From Christensenella sp. UBA7584 (GTDB lineage: Bacteria > Bacillota > Clostridia > Christensenellales > UBA1242), in NCBI GenBank assembly GCA_002477805.1, contig DLKQ01000021.1:1-17286 (forward strand): a stretch of 17,286 nt of DNA. The letters run 5' to 3'. The notes beneath the pieces are model-generated. The model worked only from the letters and a program-made list of their open reading frames with translations, was not told the DNA's origin and searched no databases. Below are positions 1 to 7,197 of the stretch, one piece after another; position 1 is the stretch's first letter, and every line of letters begins with the position of its first letter. The position numbers and the translations under genes were made by a program.

Positions 1-31
1 TTTCTTCTGCGTTTTCTTGCTTTGTTTCCAT
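1..31 (-). CDS. 5' end of a leftward gene, cut by the window edge
   Basis: An ATG at 31-29 on the minus strand opens a frame reading M-E-T-K-Q-E-N-A-E-E up to the window edge with no stop. An AGGGGG ribosome-binding-like sequence lies at 42-47, ten bases upstream, which is a little long but acceptable. The ten visible residues are very hydrophilic and acidic, and no function can be assigned. A weak promoter candidate sits just upstream at 67-95. The call rests on the start, the binding site and the lack of any other coding explanation. Confidence 0.5.
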   Translation of the reverse strand, partial: METKQENAEE

Positions 32-543
32 AGTCCACTTACCCCCTATTTGTGTTTTTTACAGCGATTTTATGTTTTTGTATTTACGAATTTAACTAAG
101 GCTAAATTTTTAGAGACCTTGTACTTGCTGTGACCAAAATCATATAAACTTAAGCACTCAAATCAGCATTGCAAGTAAAAAGTTTTATATCACACCACAA
201 AATAAACTCTTTTCTTTTACAATAGTGTCTAAAACTTTAAACTAGATAGTGTTTTTAATCCCAGTATTTTCAATAATACAATTTATAGAAAAAGAAATTT
301 AAGCACTTTAACATTTTGTACAAGTATAGTATATCTAATTTTTCAGAAAAAAACAAACGATTTAAGCATATTTTTTGAAAAAGATAATTTTTGTTTTCTT
401 TTGCTATTTACTACTTTTCCATAGCTTTAAAAAGCAAATTCTTTAACTAACCCTCTTGGAAATTGAAGTTAGAACTTTTGACTTTTATTATAAAAATCAT
501 CTATAACACAATGATTTACTAAGTATAGTAAGATTTTACTCCG
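32..543. other. AT-rich intergenic region without a recognisable gene
   Basis: No frame here has a convincing start, ribosome binding site and length. Small structures visible are: an imperfect hairpin at 98-120 (AAGG-CTAAA pairing TTTAG-CCTT with a three-base bulge); a 7-base inverted repeat TACTTGC (122-128) / GCAAGTA (171-177); three copies of TTAAGCA (150-156, 299-305, 362-368); and, just past the truA stop, a TTACTA/TAGTAA hairpin (516-531). On the minus strand a 5-bp ATCAT/ATGAT stem at about 495-514 is followed by TTTTTA and might weakly terminate truA. None is strong enough for a specific regulatory call. Confidence 0.5.
67..95 (-). promoter_or_regulatory. Weak promoter candidate for the partial leftward gene
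   Basis: On the minus strand, TTAAAT (about 90-95) and TAAAAT (67-72) are separated by 17 bases. The -10 matches five of six consensus positions, the -35 only about three. Transcription would start near 60 and give a leader of about 29 bases that includes the AGGGGG site at 42-47. In DNA this AT-rich, chance matches are common. Confidence 0.3.
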
Positions 544-1278
544 CTAGTATTCCACACTTTTTAGTGTTAACCCACAAGACGGAGCAGTTTTTCCCGCCAA
601 TTTTCTGTCTTTAGCCTCAATTATTTTTGGAATCTGGCTTTCTTCAATCTGCCCGCACCCGACATCAATAATTGTTCCCGCGATAATGCGAACCATATTA
701 TACAAAAACCCGTTACCAGTAACGCTAAGGCAAAAGATATTATCCTTTTTTGAAAGTAAAATATCAAAAATTGTCCGCGTGGTATCTTCTTTTTTATTCC
801 CGCTACTACAAAAACTTTTAAAATCGTGTGTACCTAAAAAATGTTTACAAGCTAGAACCGCTTTATCAAAATTGAAAGGGTATCTCACCTTTGCACAAGT
901 TTCTCTTAAAAGAGGAAAATCAACTTGACTGCAATAAAACTTGTATTCATAAGTTTTTTGTTTAACATCAAACCTTGCGTGAAAAGTATCACTAACTTCG
1001 AAACTTTTAAGAACTCTTATATCACTAGGCAAAAACCTGTTAATAACAGCATAGATTCTATTTGGACAAATTTTTGTAGTTGTGTCAAAATGAGCAACTT
1101 GACCAAACGCGTGGACTCCCGCATCTGTTCTTCCACTTGCAAAAACCTCTACATCTTCTGAAAGTGCATTTTTGATAGCCTGTTGCACTTCTCCCTGAAC
1201 AGTTTTTAAGTTTGGCTGAATTTGCCAGCCACAATAATTTGTACCTAAATACTGTATTATTAATTTTATTCTTTTCAT
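544..1278 (-). CDS. truA: tRNA pseudouridine synthase A (TruA)
   Basis: Converts uridines at positions 38-40 of the tRNA anticodon arm to pseudouridine, acting in the cytoplasm. The 244-residue length is normal for the family. The N-terminal strand with G-T-N-Y-C-G-W-Q is followed by the catalytic motif S-G-R-T-D-A-G-V-H-A, with the nucleophile at Asp52. H-A-R-F-D lies near residue 100 with the conserved tyrosine at 110, and G-F-L-Y-N-M-V-R at 190-197 is the usual C-terminal active-site signature. The ATG start is preceded by AGAGGTAATT. The gene is monocistronic and divergent from nifJ, with its own promoter. Truncation is not seen, and the stop is TAG, the only non-TAA stop in the window. 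Confidence 0.97.
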   Translation of the reverse strand: MKRIKLIIQYLGTNYCGWQIQPNLKTVQGEVQQAIKNALSEDVEVFASGRTDAGVHAFGQVAHFDTTTKICPNRIYAVINRFLPSDIRVLKSFEVSDTFHARFDVKQKTYEYKFYCSQVDFPLLRETCAKVRYPFNFDKAVLACKHFLGTHDFKSFCSSGNKKEDTTRTIFDILLSKKDNIFCLSVTGNGFLYNMVRIIAGTIIDVGCGQIEESQIPKIIEAKDRKLAGKTAPSCGLTLKSVEY

Positions 1279-1293
1279 AATTACCTCTAAAAA

Positions 1294-1322
1294 ATACTAA
1301 CAAAACTTTAGAAAAAAGTCAA
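1294..1322 (-). promoter_or_regulatory. truA promoter
   Basis: On the minus strand, TTGACT (1317-1322) and TAGTAT (1294-1299) are separated by 17 bases. The -35 matches five of six positions, and the T of TTGACT starts a run of six T. Transcription would start near 1287, leaving a leader of only about nine bases that still carries GAGG. The same TTTGACT plus T-tract block recurs at two other promoters in this window. Confidence 0.55.
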
Positions 1323-1340
1323 ATTTATTTGCTCTTTTGT

Positions 1341-1369
1341 TTGCTTATTTAAAGCAATTAGGGTATAAT
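1341..1369 (+). promoter_or_regulatory. nifJ promoter with overlapping dyad
   Basis: TTGCTT (1341-1346) and a perfect TATAAT (1364-1369) are separated by 17 bases. A dyad, TTGCTT-ATTTA-AAGCAA (1341-1357), covers the -35 element and part of the spacer, so a protein bound there would compete with RNA polymerase. Transcription would start near 1376, with a leader of about 24 bases carrying GGAGG at 1386-1390. Confidence 0.6.
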
Positions 1370-1399
1370 ATAAAAATATGAAAATGGAGGAAAACAAAA

Positions 1400-4300
1400 T
1401 TGAAAACAATAACAGTTGATGGAAACACCGCAGTGGCACTAAGTGCCTATGCAACAAATGAAATGGCAATAATTTATCCAATTACACCAAGCTCTCCAAT
1501 GGCGGAATCCTGTGATGCTTGGAGTAGTGAAAAAAAACCAAATATGTTTGGCGTGCCGATGAAAGTTGTAGAAATGCAAAGTGAAGCTGGTGCTGCTGGA
1601 GCTCTTCACGGGAGTCTTTCAAGTGGTGTACTCACAACCACATTTACCGCAAGTCAGGGGCTTTTGTTAATGATTCCAAATATGTACAAAATTGCGGGAG
1701 AACTTTTACCTTGTGTATTCCACGTTTCAGCAAGAGCTGTTGCATCACACGCACTTTCTATTTTTGGAGACCACAGCGATGTTATGGCCTGTAGGCAAAC
1801 AGGCTTTGCGATGCTTTGTTCAAACAATGTACAAGAAGCTCACGACTTTGCAACAATTTCGATGATGGCAACACTAAAATCTAGAATTCCATTTTTACAC
1901 TTTTTTGATGGTTTTAGAACCTCGCACGAAATTTCAAAAATAAGCGTTCTTGAAACTGAGGAAATTAAAAATTTAATTGATTTCGATAAAATCCAAGAAT
2001 TTAGAGCAAGAGGTCTAAACCCAGCTCACCCACATCAACAAGGAACGGCTCAAAATCCTGATGTTTTCTTTCAAAATCGTGAAGCAAGCAATATTTTTTA
2101 CCAAAACTGCTTTAAAGATATTGAAGAAGCAATGAAAACTTATCAAAAAGTTTCTGGTAGAAAATATTTACCTTACGAATATGTAGGTAGCAAAAACGCA
2201 ACAAAAGTTATTGTCGCAATGGGGAGTGCGTGCGACACAATTGAAGAGATATTACAAAACCACGATGATGTTGGACTTTTGAAAGTAAGAGTTTATAGGC
2301 CATTTAGTGCAAAAGATTTTGTAAAAGCATTACCTAAATCAACAAAATTTATTACAGTTTTAGACAGAACAAAAGAAAGCGGAAGTGTTGGAGAGCCACT
2401 TTATCTTGATGTCGCTTCAAGCCTAAGTGAATTCGGTTTTGATGCAAAAGTGCTTTCAGGTAGATATGGATTAGGAAGCAAAGATTTCACACCAAGTATG
2501 GCTGAAAGTGTTATTGAAAACACCAAAGCAAACGGAAAAAATCATTTTACCGTTGGGATTAATGATGATATAACAAACAGTTCACTTAAAGTAAAAGACA
2601 TAAACTATCACTATACAGGTACAAAATGTCTATTCTACGGTCTTGGTAGTGACGGAACTGTTAGTGCAAACAAAAATAGCATAAAAATCATTGGCGACTC
2701 CACCCCGCTCTACGCACAAGGTTATTTTGTTTATGACAGCAAAAAAAGTGGAAGTATCACAATTTCTCACCTTAGATTTGGTAAAAAACCAATCAAATGC
2801 CATTACGAAATTGAATCTGCAGATTTTATTGCTTGCCACAACGAAAGATTTATTGGAAAATATAACATTTTAGAAAAACTCAAACAAGGTGGAACATTTT
2901 TACTTAACTGTGAGTGGTCAAAAGAAGAATTGGAACAAAAATTACCAGCTAAATTTAAGCAAGAATTATTTGCAAAAAACATCAGTTTTTACACGATAAA
3001 TGCAACCGAAATTGCAAAAAGGCTCAACCTAAAAGGAAAAATTAACACAATAATGCAAAGTGCTTTCTTTTACCTTACGAACATAATAAAATTTGATGAA
3101 GCAAAAGCACAAATGAAAAAAATGGCTGAAAAATCGTACAAAAAAGCTGGCGAACAAGTAATTCAAAACAACTTTAAAGCGATTGATGAAGCATCGCAAA
3201 ATCTAGTAAAACAAGAGATACCTGCAAGCTGGAAAAATGCTTCGAGTAGTATTGAAACTAATTATTCTTCTGAAACAAGTGATTTCAATGAAAAAATAAT
3301 AAAGCCAATTTCAGGGCAAAATGGAGATAACTTACCTTGTAGTGCTTTCACTGCAGACGGGCGTATTCCAACTGATACAACAAGATTCGAAAAAAGAGGA
3401 ATTGCAACTTCTATCCCCTGCTGGCTTAGCCAAAATTGTATCCAATGCAATATGTGTAGCTTTGTTTGTCCTCACGGAGCAATAAAGCCAATTTTAATAA
3501 ACAAAAAGACAAAAAGACCAACCGCTTTTTCCACAGTAAAAGCACTTGCAACTGACAAATACGAATTTAGATTGCAAATTAGCCCACTCGACTGCACTGG
3601 TTGCGGAAGTTGTGCCAACATTTGTCCAGCAAGAGAAAAAGCTTTAGTAATGAGTAATGCCGAAAAAGAGATAAATGAACAAAAAAGTAATTTTGAATTT
3701 GCAACCAGCTTAGAAAACGACACTTCGATTTTTGGTCTTGATTCTGTCAAGGGAAGTCAATTCTCGCCTTGCTACTTTCAGTTTAGTGGTGCTTGTGCTG
3801 GCTGTGGCGAAACACCATACATTAAACTCGTAACACAGCTTTTTGGAGAAAATATGATTATTGCAAACGCAACAGGCTGTTCAAGTATATATGGCGGTTC
3901 TTACCCAACCTGCCCATTTACTAAAAACAAAAACGGAAAAGGTCCTGCTTGGGCAAACAGCCTTTTTGAAGATAACGCCGAATTTGGCTTTGGAATAAAA
4001 CTCGCACAACAGTCACAAACGCAACGAATTATTGAACTTGCACAAAAAGCAATTGAAAATAAAAGTAAAAATTCAAAACTTTTACAAAATTGGATTAATT
4101 CACTTGATTCTTTGCAAGAAAACAACAAGATAACTTCTGAGCTTTTGCAAAAACTTCCTATAGAGCAGGAAAAAGCCAAAGAACCTTTAAAAGGATTTTT
4201 GACAGATATTCTTGCACTAAAAGATTATTTAACACAAAAAAGTGTTTGGATAATTGGTGGGGACGGTTGGGCTTATGACATTGGTTATGGAGGTCTCGAC

Positions 4301-4867
4301 CACGTTATAGCAAGTAATGAAGATGTTAATATTTTAGTTTTAGATACCCAAGTTTACAGCAACACTGGTGGTCAATCATCAAAAGCAACACCAAGTGGGG
4401 CTTCGGCAAAATTTGCTGAAAGCGGAAAAACAACAAGCCGAAAAAGTTTGGCTATGATGGCACTAAACTACCCAAATTGCTATGTTGCACAAGTCGCTAT
4501 GGGCGCTAATATGCAACAAACTCTAACAGCAATAAAGCAAGCAGTAGCACACAAAGGTCCTTCTCTTATTGTCGCCTACTCTACCTGTATAAATCAAGGA
4601 ATTGATATGTCAAACGGAATGGCGGAAATGCGAAAAGCAGTCCAGAGTGGATATTGGCATTTGTTTAGATATATTCCAGAAACAAAAGAAGTCAAACTTG
4701 ACAGCCCAAAACCAACAGCAGACTATTTTGATTTTGTCAAAGGTGAAAGAAGATACGCTTCACTTTTACAAAAAAATCCTGAGCGTGCAACAAAACTAAT
4801 TGAAAAAGGGAAAGAAGACAACGACCTTTTGTTAGAACGACTTTTAAAAATGTCTCAAAACAATTAA
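1400..4867 (+). CDS. nifJ: Pyruvate:ferredoxin (flavodoxin) oxidoreductase
   Basis: Oxidatively decarboxylates pyruvate to acetyl-CoA and CO2 and passes electrons to ferredoxin or flavodoxin, a central step of anaerobic metabolism. All domains of the single-chain enzyme are present in 1155 residues, slightly short of the usual 1170-1190. The N-terminal thiamine diphosphate domain has Y-P-I-T-P-S-S-P-M-A-E (26-36) and the conserved Glu62. A ferredoxin-like domain carries two [4Fe-4S] motifs, C-I-Q-C-N-M-C from 680 and C-T-G-C-G-S-C from 732. The C-terminal domain has C-A-G-C (799-802), the G-D-G-W-A-Y-D cofactor loop with Asp955, and Cys1063, a likely ligand of the proximal cluster. The start is TTG, with GGAGG nine bases upstream; both nearby ATGs (1378, 1384) are out of frame and soon stop. 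The gene is monocistronic, with its own promoter and a strong terminator. Confidence 0.97.
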   Translation: MKTITVDGNTAVALSAYATNEMAIIYPITPSSPMAESCDAWSSEKKPNMFGVPMKVVEMQSEAGAAGALHGSLSSGVLTTTFTASQGLLLMIPNMYKIAGELLPCVFHVSARAVASHALSIFGDHSDVMACRQTGFAMLCSNNVQEAHDFATISMMATLKSRIPFLHFFDGFRTSHEISKISVLETEEIKNLIDFDKIQEFRARGLNPAHPHQQGTAQNPDVFFQNREASNIFYQNCFKDIEEAMKTYQKVSGRKYLPYEYVGSKNATKVIVAMGSACDTIEEILQNHDDVGLLKVRVYRPFSAKDFVKALPKSTKFITVLDRTKESGSVGEPLYLDVASSLSEFGFDAKVLSGRYGLGSKDFTPSMAESVIENTKANGKNHFTVGINDDITNSSLKVKDINYHYTGTKCLFYGLGSDGTVSANKNSIKIIGDSTPLYAQGYFVYDSKKSGSITISHLRFGKKPIKCHYEIESADFIACHNERFIGKYNILEKLKQGGTFLLNCEWSKEELEQKLPAKFKQELFAKNISFYTINATEIAKRLNLKGKINTIMQSAFFYLTNIIKFDEAKAQMKKMAEKSYKKAGEQVIQNNFKAIDEASQNLVKQEIPASWKNASSSIETNYSSETSDFNEKIIKPISGQNGDNLPCSAFTADGRIPTDTTRFEKRGIATSIPCWLSQNCIQCNMCSFVCPHGAIKPILINKKTKRPTAFSTVKALATDKYEFRLQISPLDCTGCGSCANICPAREKALVMSNAEKEINEQKSNFEFATSLENDTSIFGLDSVKGSQFSPCYFQFSGACAGCGETPYIKLVTQLFGENMIIANATGCSSIYGGSYPTCPFTKNKNGKGPAWANSLFEDNAEFGFGIKLAQQSQTQRIIELAQKAIENKSKNSKLLQNWINSLDSLQENNKITSELLQKLPIEQEKAKEPLKGFLTDILALKDYLTQKSVWIIGGDGWAYDIGYGGLDHVIASNEDVNILVLDTQVYSNTGGQSSKATPSGASAKFAESGKTTSRKSLAMMALNYPNCYVAQVAMGANMQQTLTAIKQAVAHKGPSLIVAYSTCINQGIDMSNGMAEMRKAVQSGYWHLFRYIPETKEVKLDSPKPTADYFDFVKGERRYASLLQKNPERATKLIEKGKEDNDLLLERLLKMSQNN

Positions 4868-4872
4868 ATAAT

Positions 4873-4905
4873 AAAAACTCTATCGCAAATTTGATAGAGT
4901 TTTTT
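4873..4905. terminator. Bidirectional terminator between nifJ and spoVT
   Basis: AAACTCTATC (4875-4884) pairs perfectly with GATAGAGTTT (4893-4902) around an eight-base loop. On the plus strand the stem runs into six T; on the minus strand it is followed by TTTTTATTATTT. It therefore suits both convergent genes and lies 8 bases after the nifJ stop and 28 after the spoVT stop. Confidence 0.9.
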
Positions 4906-4932
4906 CATAAAAAATTAATTTTATACCATTTT

Positions 4933-5442
4933 TTACACAAAATTTAAGTATTTTTGCAAAAATTTAAACATACTTTTTGCAAAATCAAAATTTTCAGTAT
5001 ATTTTTTACTGAGGATAACCAACCCACCGACAACCTCACCACTTGCTAAAATTGGAAAAATTGCTTCACTTGAAAATTGTTCCTCATTTAAAGAAATTAT
5101 TTGATTTTGGTGTAATATTTTAATTTCCCCTTTAGTCAAAACATTAAAAAGTTCTTTCGGAATTTTTAAACCATTATCCATTTTTTTATTTTTTGCAATA
5201 ACATTTTGCGTATCACAGATAAATATAAAGTATTCATTAAAATCTTCAAAACAATCGATGCACATTTGCGCAACTTGGCTGATGTTTTTTATCACACTGT
5301 GTTTTGTGATTACAATTTCATCACCCTGCATAAAAACATCAACACTACTTCCACTCACTAAATGCAACTTTTCACGCATTTCCTTTGGCACAACTATGCG
5401 ACCTAAATCATCAACTATTCTTATTGAACTTGTTTTTCTCAA
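4933..5442 (-). CDS. spoVT: SpoVT-like AbrB-family transcriptional regulator
   Basis: A DNA-binding regulator. In Bacillus, SpoVT acts in the forespore and adjusts late sporulation and germination genes. The first ~50 of 169 residues form an AbrB-type swapped-hairpin domain, with R-I-V-D-D-L-G-R-I-V-V-P-K at 8-20, the family signature. The remaining ~115 residues fit the GAF-like domain of SpoVT, whose total length is about 178. The start is TTG, preceded by AAAGGGTG. The upstream GTG is out of frame and stops at once, and the domain begins right after the TTG. The gene diverges from the AlkD-type gene and ends at a shared terminator. What it regulates cannot be read here. SpoVT paralogues exist in some non-sporulating relatives, so spore formation is not proven. 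Confidence 0.85.
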   Translation of the reverse strand: MRKTSSIRIVDDLGRIVVPKEMREKLHLVSGSSVDVFMQGDEIVITKHSVIKNISQVAQMCIDCFEDFNEYFIFICDTQNVIAKNKKMDNGLKIPKELFNVLTKGEIKILHQNQIISLNEEQFSSEAIFPILASGEVVGGLVILSKKYTENFDFAKSMFKFLQKYLNFV

Positions 5443-5499
5443 TTTTTCACCCTTTTAGTTATTATTATTTTTAGTTAAATTAAAAGAATTATGTATTAT

Positions 5500-5519
5500 T
5501 TATAACTTTTATGTTATAA
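5500..5519. promoter_or_regulatory. Dyad in the spoVT / AlkD-type divergent region
   Basis: TTATAAC (5500-5506) and GTTATAA (5513-5519) form a perfect 7-base inverted repeat around a 6-base centre. The right arm overlaps the -10 box of the rightward gene. The left half lies in the region where a weak leftward promoter (ATAACA, 18 bases, CATAAT) would need its -35. It could be an operator for a dimeric protein, possibly SpoVT itself, or just two mirror-image -10-like sequences. Confidence 0.35.
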
Positions 5520-5520
5520 T
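5512..5520 (+). promoter_or_regulatory. Extended -10 promoter of the AlkD-type gene
   Basis: TGTTATAAT is a perfect extended -10 (TG, one base, TATAAT at 5515-5520). No good -35 stands 17 bases upstream, as is common for extended -10 promoters. Transcription would start near 5527, giving a leader of about ten bases that begins at the GAGGTGA ribosome binding site. Confidence 0.6.
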
Positions 5521-5536
5521 TTTTGCGAGGTGAAAT

Positions 5537-6250
5537 ATGATTTTAACTAAAGAGCATTGGAATAAAAATGATATTAGTGACTTTCAAAATTATCTATTAA
5601 GTTTTAGTAAAGGAGTTGAAAAATCAATTTGGGAGAAAAGAATTGTAAACACAAATCTTCCTTGCATTGCTGTTCCTTCAACAAAAGTATCTCTGTTAGT
5701 TCGTCAAATTATGAAAGGGAATTTTAAAGAATTTTTAGAGCTTTGGATTTGGGAAAACCACACTAACACTATAATTATAGGTTCTATAATCTCAAAGATA
5801 AAAGATTTTGATTTAATGGCAAACTACCTTAAAAAATACGCGTCGATGTGCGACAATTGGGCAACTTGCGATGTTTTAAAATTTAATATAACAGAAAACA
5901 ATGCGCAAGACTTTTTTAATCTCGCAAAAAGTTATGTACAAAAACAGAAAACTTTTGAAAAGCGAATTGGGTACTTAATACTTTTAAAGCTTGTTAATTT
6001 TAACGCATATATTGACAAAATTTTTGAAATACTAAACAACTCAAACCAAGAAACAGAGTATTATGTAAATATGATAAAAGCTTGGCTCCTTTGTGAGTGC
6101 TTTGTAAAGCACCGCTTAGAAACATTGTCTTTTTTAGAAAATAGCAATCTTGACAAATTCACAATAAACAAAGCAATTTCAAAATGTAGAGATAGTTTTA
6201 GAGTAAGTGATGAGGATAAGGCTTTACTTCTTAAATACAAGGTTAAATAA
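5537..6250 (+). CDS. AlkD-type DNA alkylation repair protein (HEAT-like repeats)
   Basis: Probably a DNA glycosylase that removes N3- and N7-alkylated purines, made almost wholly of paired helices (HEAT-like repeats). The 237 residues match the length of Bacillus cereus AlkD. Its key residues appear to be kept in spacing: Trp108 and Asp112 in D-N-W-A-T-C-D (AlkD Trp109/Asp113), Arg143 in K-R-I-G-Y (Arg148) and Trp183 in K-A-W-L-L (Trp187). These pairings were made by eye from remembered AlkD numbering. The ATG has GAGGTGA just upstream. The gene stands alone between spoVT and a convergent operon. It could instead be one of the poorly characterised AlkD paralogues, but the aromatic-Asp-Arg set argues for an active enzyme. 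Confidence 0.85.
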   Translation: MILTKEHWNKNDISDFQNYLLSFSKGVEKSIWEKRIVNTNLPCIAVPSTKVSLLVRQIMKGNFKEFLELWIWENHTNTIIIGSIISKIKDFDLMANYLKKYASMCDNWATCDVLKFNITENNAQDFFNLAKSYVQKQKTFEKRIGYLILLKLVNFNAYIDKIFEILNNSNQETEYYVNMIKAWLLCECFVKHRLETLSFLENSNLDKFTINKAISKCRDSFRVSDEDKALLLKYKVK

Positions 6251-6346
6251 AAATTGTAAAATTTTAGAGATTCTATAAAATGCTCAATTGTACTTTTCAT
6301 AACGCCACTAAAACAAGTAAAAAGTCCATACTCTAAAATACAATTT
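6251..6346. repeat. 96-base inverted repeat after the AlkD-type gene
   Basis: The left arm, AAATTGT-AAA-ATTTTAGAG (6251-6269), and the right arm, CTCTAAAAT-ACAATTT (6331-6346), are complementary over 16 base pairs with only a three-base AAA bulge, around a 61-base interior. It begins directly after the stop codon. There is no T tract after the right arm, so it is not a normal terminator. It could be a structured 3' untranslated region or the decayed ends of a small non-autonomous element. No clear target-site duplication is seen. Confidence 0.5.
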
Positions 6347-6370
6347 GTAATATTTTCACTTTAATTTTTC

Positions 6371-6418
6371 ATTCTTAGCTATGTATGCTTAGATACCAAA
6401 CTTATATAGCAAAAGAAT
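6371..6418. repeat. Imperfect hairpin in the convergent intergenic region
   Basis: ATTCTTAGCTATGTA (6371-6385) faces TATATAGCAAAAGAAT (6403-6418). The arms pair along most of their length, with one mismatch, one G-U-type pair and one extra base, around a 17-base loop. It lies between the longer inverted repeat (6251-6346) and the terminator at 6426. Role unknown. Confidence 0.4.
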
Positions 6419-6425
6419 AAATAAC

Positions 6426-6457
6426 AAAAAATCAAGGAGGCTTCCCCCTGATTTTTT
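6426..6457. terminator. Bidirectional terminator between the AlkD-type gene and the surface operon
   Basis: AAAAAATCA (6426-6434) pairs with TGATTTTTT (6449-6457), with a GG-A-GG / CCCCC inner stem around CTT. T tracts follow on both strands. The right arm overlaps the TAA stop (6456-6458) of the last operon gene, so the two convergent transcription units share it very tightly. Confidence 0.85.
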
Positions 6458-7196
6458 AATATTCCAAATACTTAAGAACTTCTGGCAAAATTTCTTGCCT
6501 TTTTTTATTTGCTTCAAAAATAAATTTTTGAAAATTACTATCATTATCACCCGGATTTTCTTTTGACATCTGCAAAAGGCTGATGTTCATTTTAGGGTTA
6601 TAAATTCCAGCAAAAGTTTCAGCCACAAAATAAATTGCTTCACCATCTGGAACATCATATCTTTCCATCATTCTATCAAGATCTATATCAGAATATTCAA
6701 TATATTCAAATACTGGTGTTAGAAACATTCTCATTCGGTCAACTGAAAGTTTGCTACCATTTTCAATAGCTAGCATTCCCCACTTGTGAGCAAAAGTGAG
6801 GTTAACAGGCAAGCCATCTTCCATTCCCTTTTTGTAAGCGTAACACAAAAAATCCATTGCAGCCACATTTCCAGTAACAGCCAAATTAAACACCTCATAA
6901 AGATTTCCATAGTACTTGTGTTCAAATGTTTCTGTATCCATAAATTCAGCATCTTCTCTAAGTTTTACAAAAACATTTTTTATTGCATTAAAAAGTTCTG
7001 TTTGGTCATCAACCGAAAGTTTAGTGAAATCATCAAAATTATATTCTGGTAAAACAATTTCAGGTGTTTTTTCCACCACTTTTCGCCTTTTTAAAATTGG
7101 TGCAGTAATTTTCACCCTTTCTTTTTTCTTCGCATTCGAAAGCCTTTGCGCTGGCGTCATATTTTTTAATTCATTTTGTTTTATATCCACAGCCAT
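6456..7196 (-). CDS. Hypothetical cytoplasmic protein with a Sel1-like stretch
   Basis: Not recognised as a named family. 246 residues, no signal peptide and no membrane segment, so probably cytoplasmic. The first ~45 residues are Lys/Arg-rich and likely helical or unstructured. Residues about 109-148 (G-N-V-A-A-M, a Y-A-Y-K-K-G turn, then A-H-K-W-G-M-L-A-I-E-N-G-S) follow the Sel1/TPR-like pattern of small residues, tyrosine, A..W and a final glycine, suggesting a helical protein-protein interaction module. ATG at 7196 is chosen over a TTG at 7214 because AGAGAGG (7203-7209) lies six bases before it and the longer start would place that site inside the gene. The start is one base after the stop of the 1254-residue membrane protein gene, so the two are probably translationally coupled and act together. 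Confidence 0.8.
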   Translation of the reverse strand: MAVDIKQNELKNMTPAQRLSNAKKKERVKITAPILKRRKVVEKTPEIVLPEYNFDDFTKLSVDDQTELFNAIKNVFVKLREDAEFMDTETFEHKYYGNLYEVFNLAVTGNVAAMDFLCYAYKKGMEDGLPVNLTFAHKWGMLAIENGSKLSVDRMRMFLTPVFEYIEYSDIDLDRMMERYDVPDGEAIYFVAETFAGIYNPKMNISLLQMSKENPGDNDSNFQKFIFEANKKRQEILPEVLKYLEY

Positions 7197-7197
7197 T

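Noticed and set aside
32..543. Replication origin or CRISPR-like repeat region
   Set aside because: No DnaA-box cluster and no regularly spaced repeats; the TTAAGCA copies are short and irregularly spaced.
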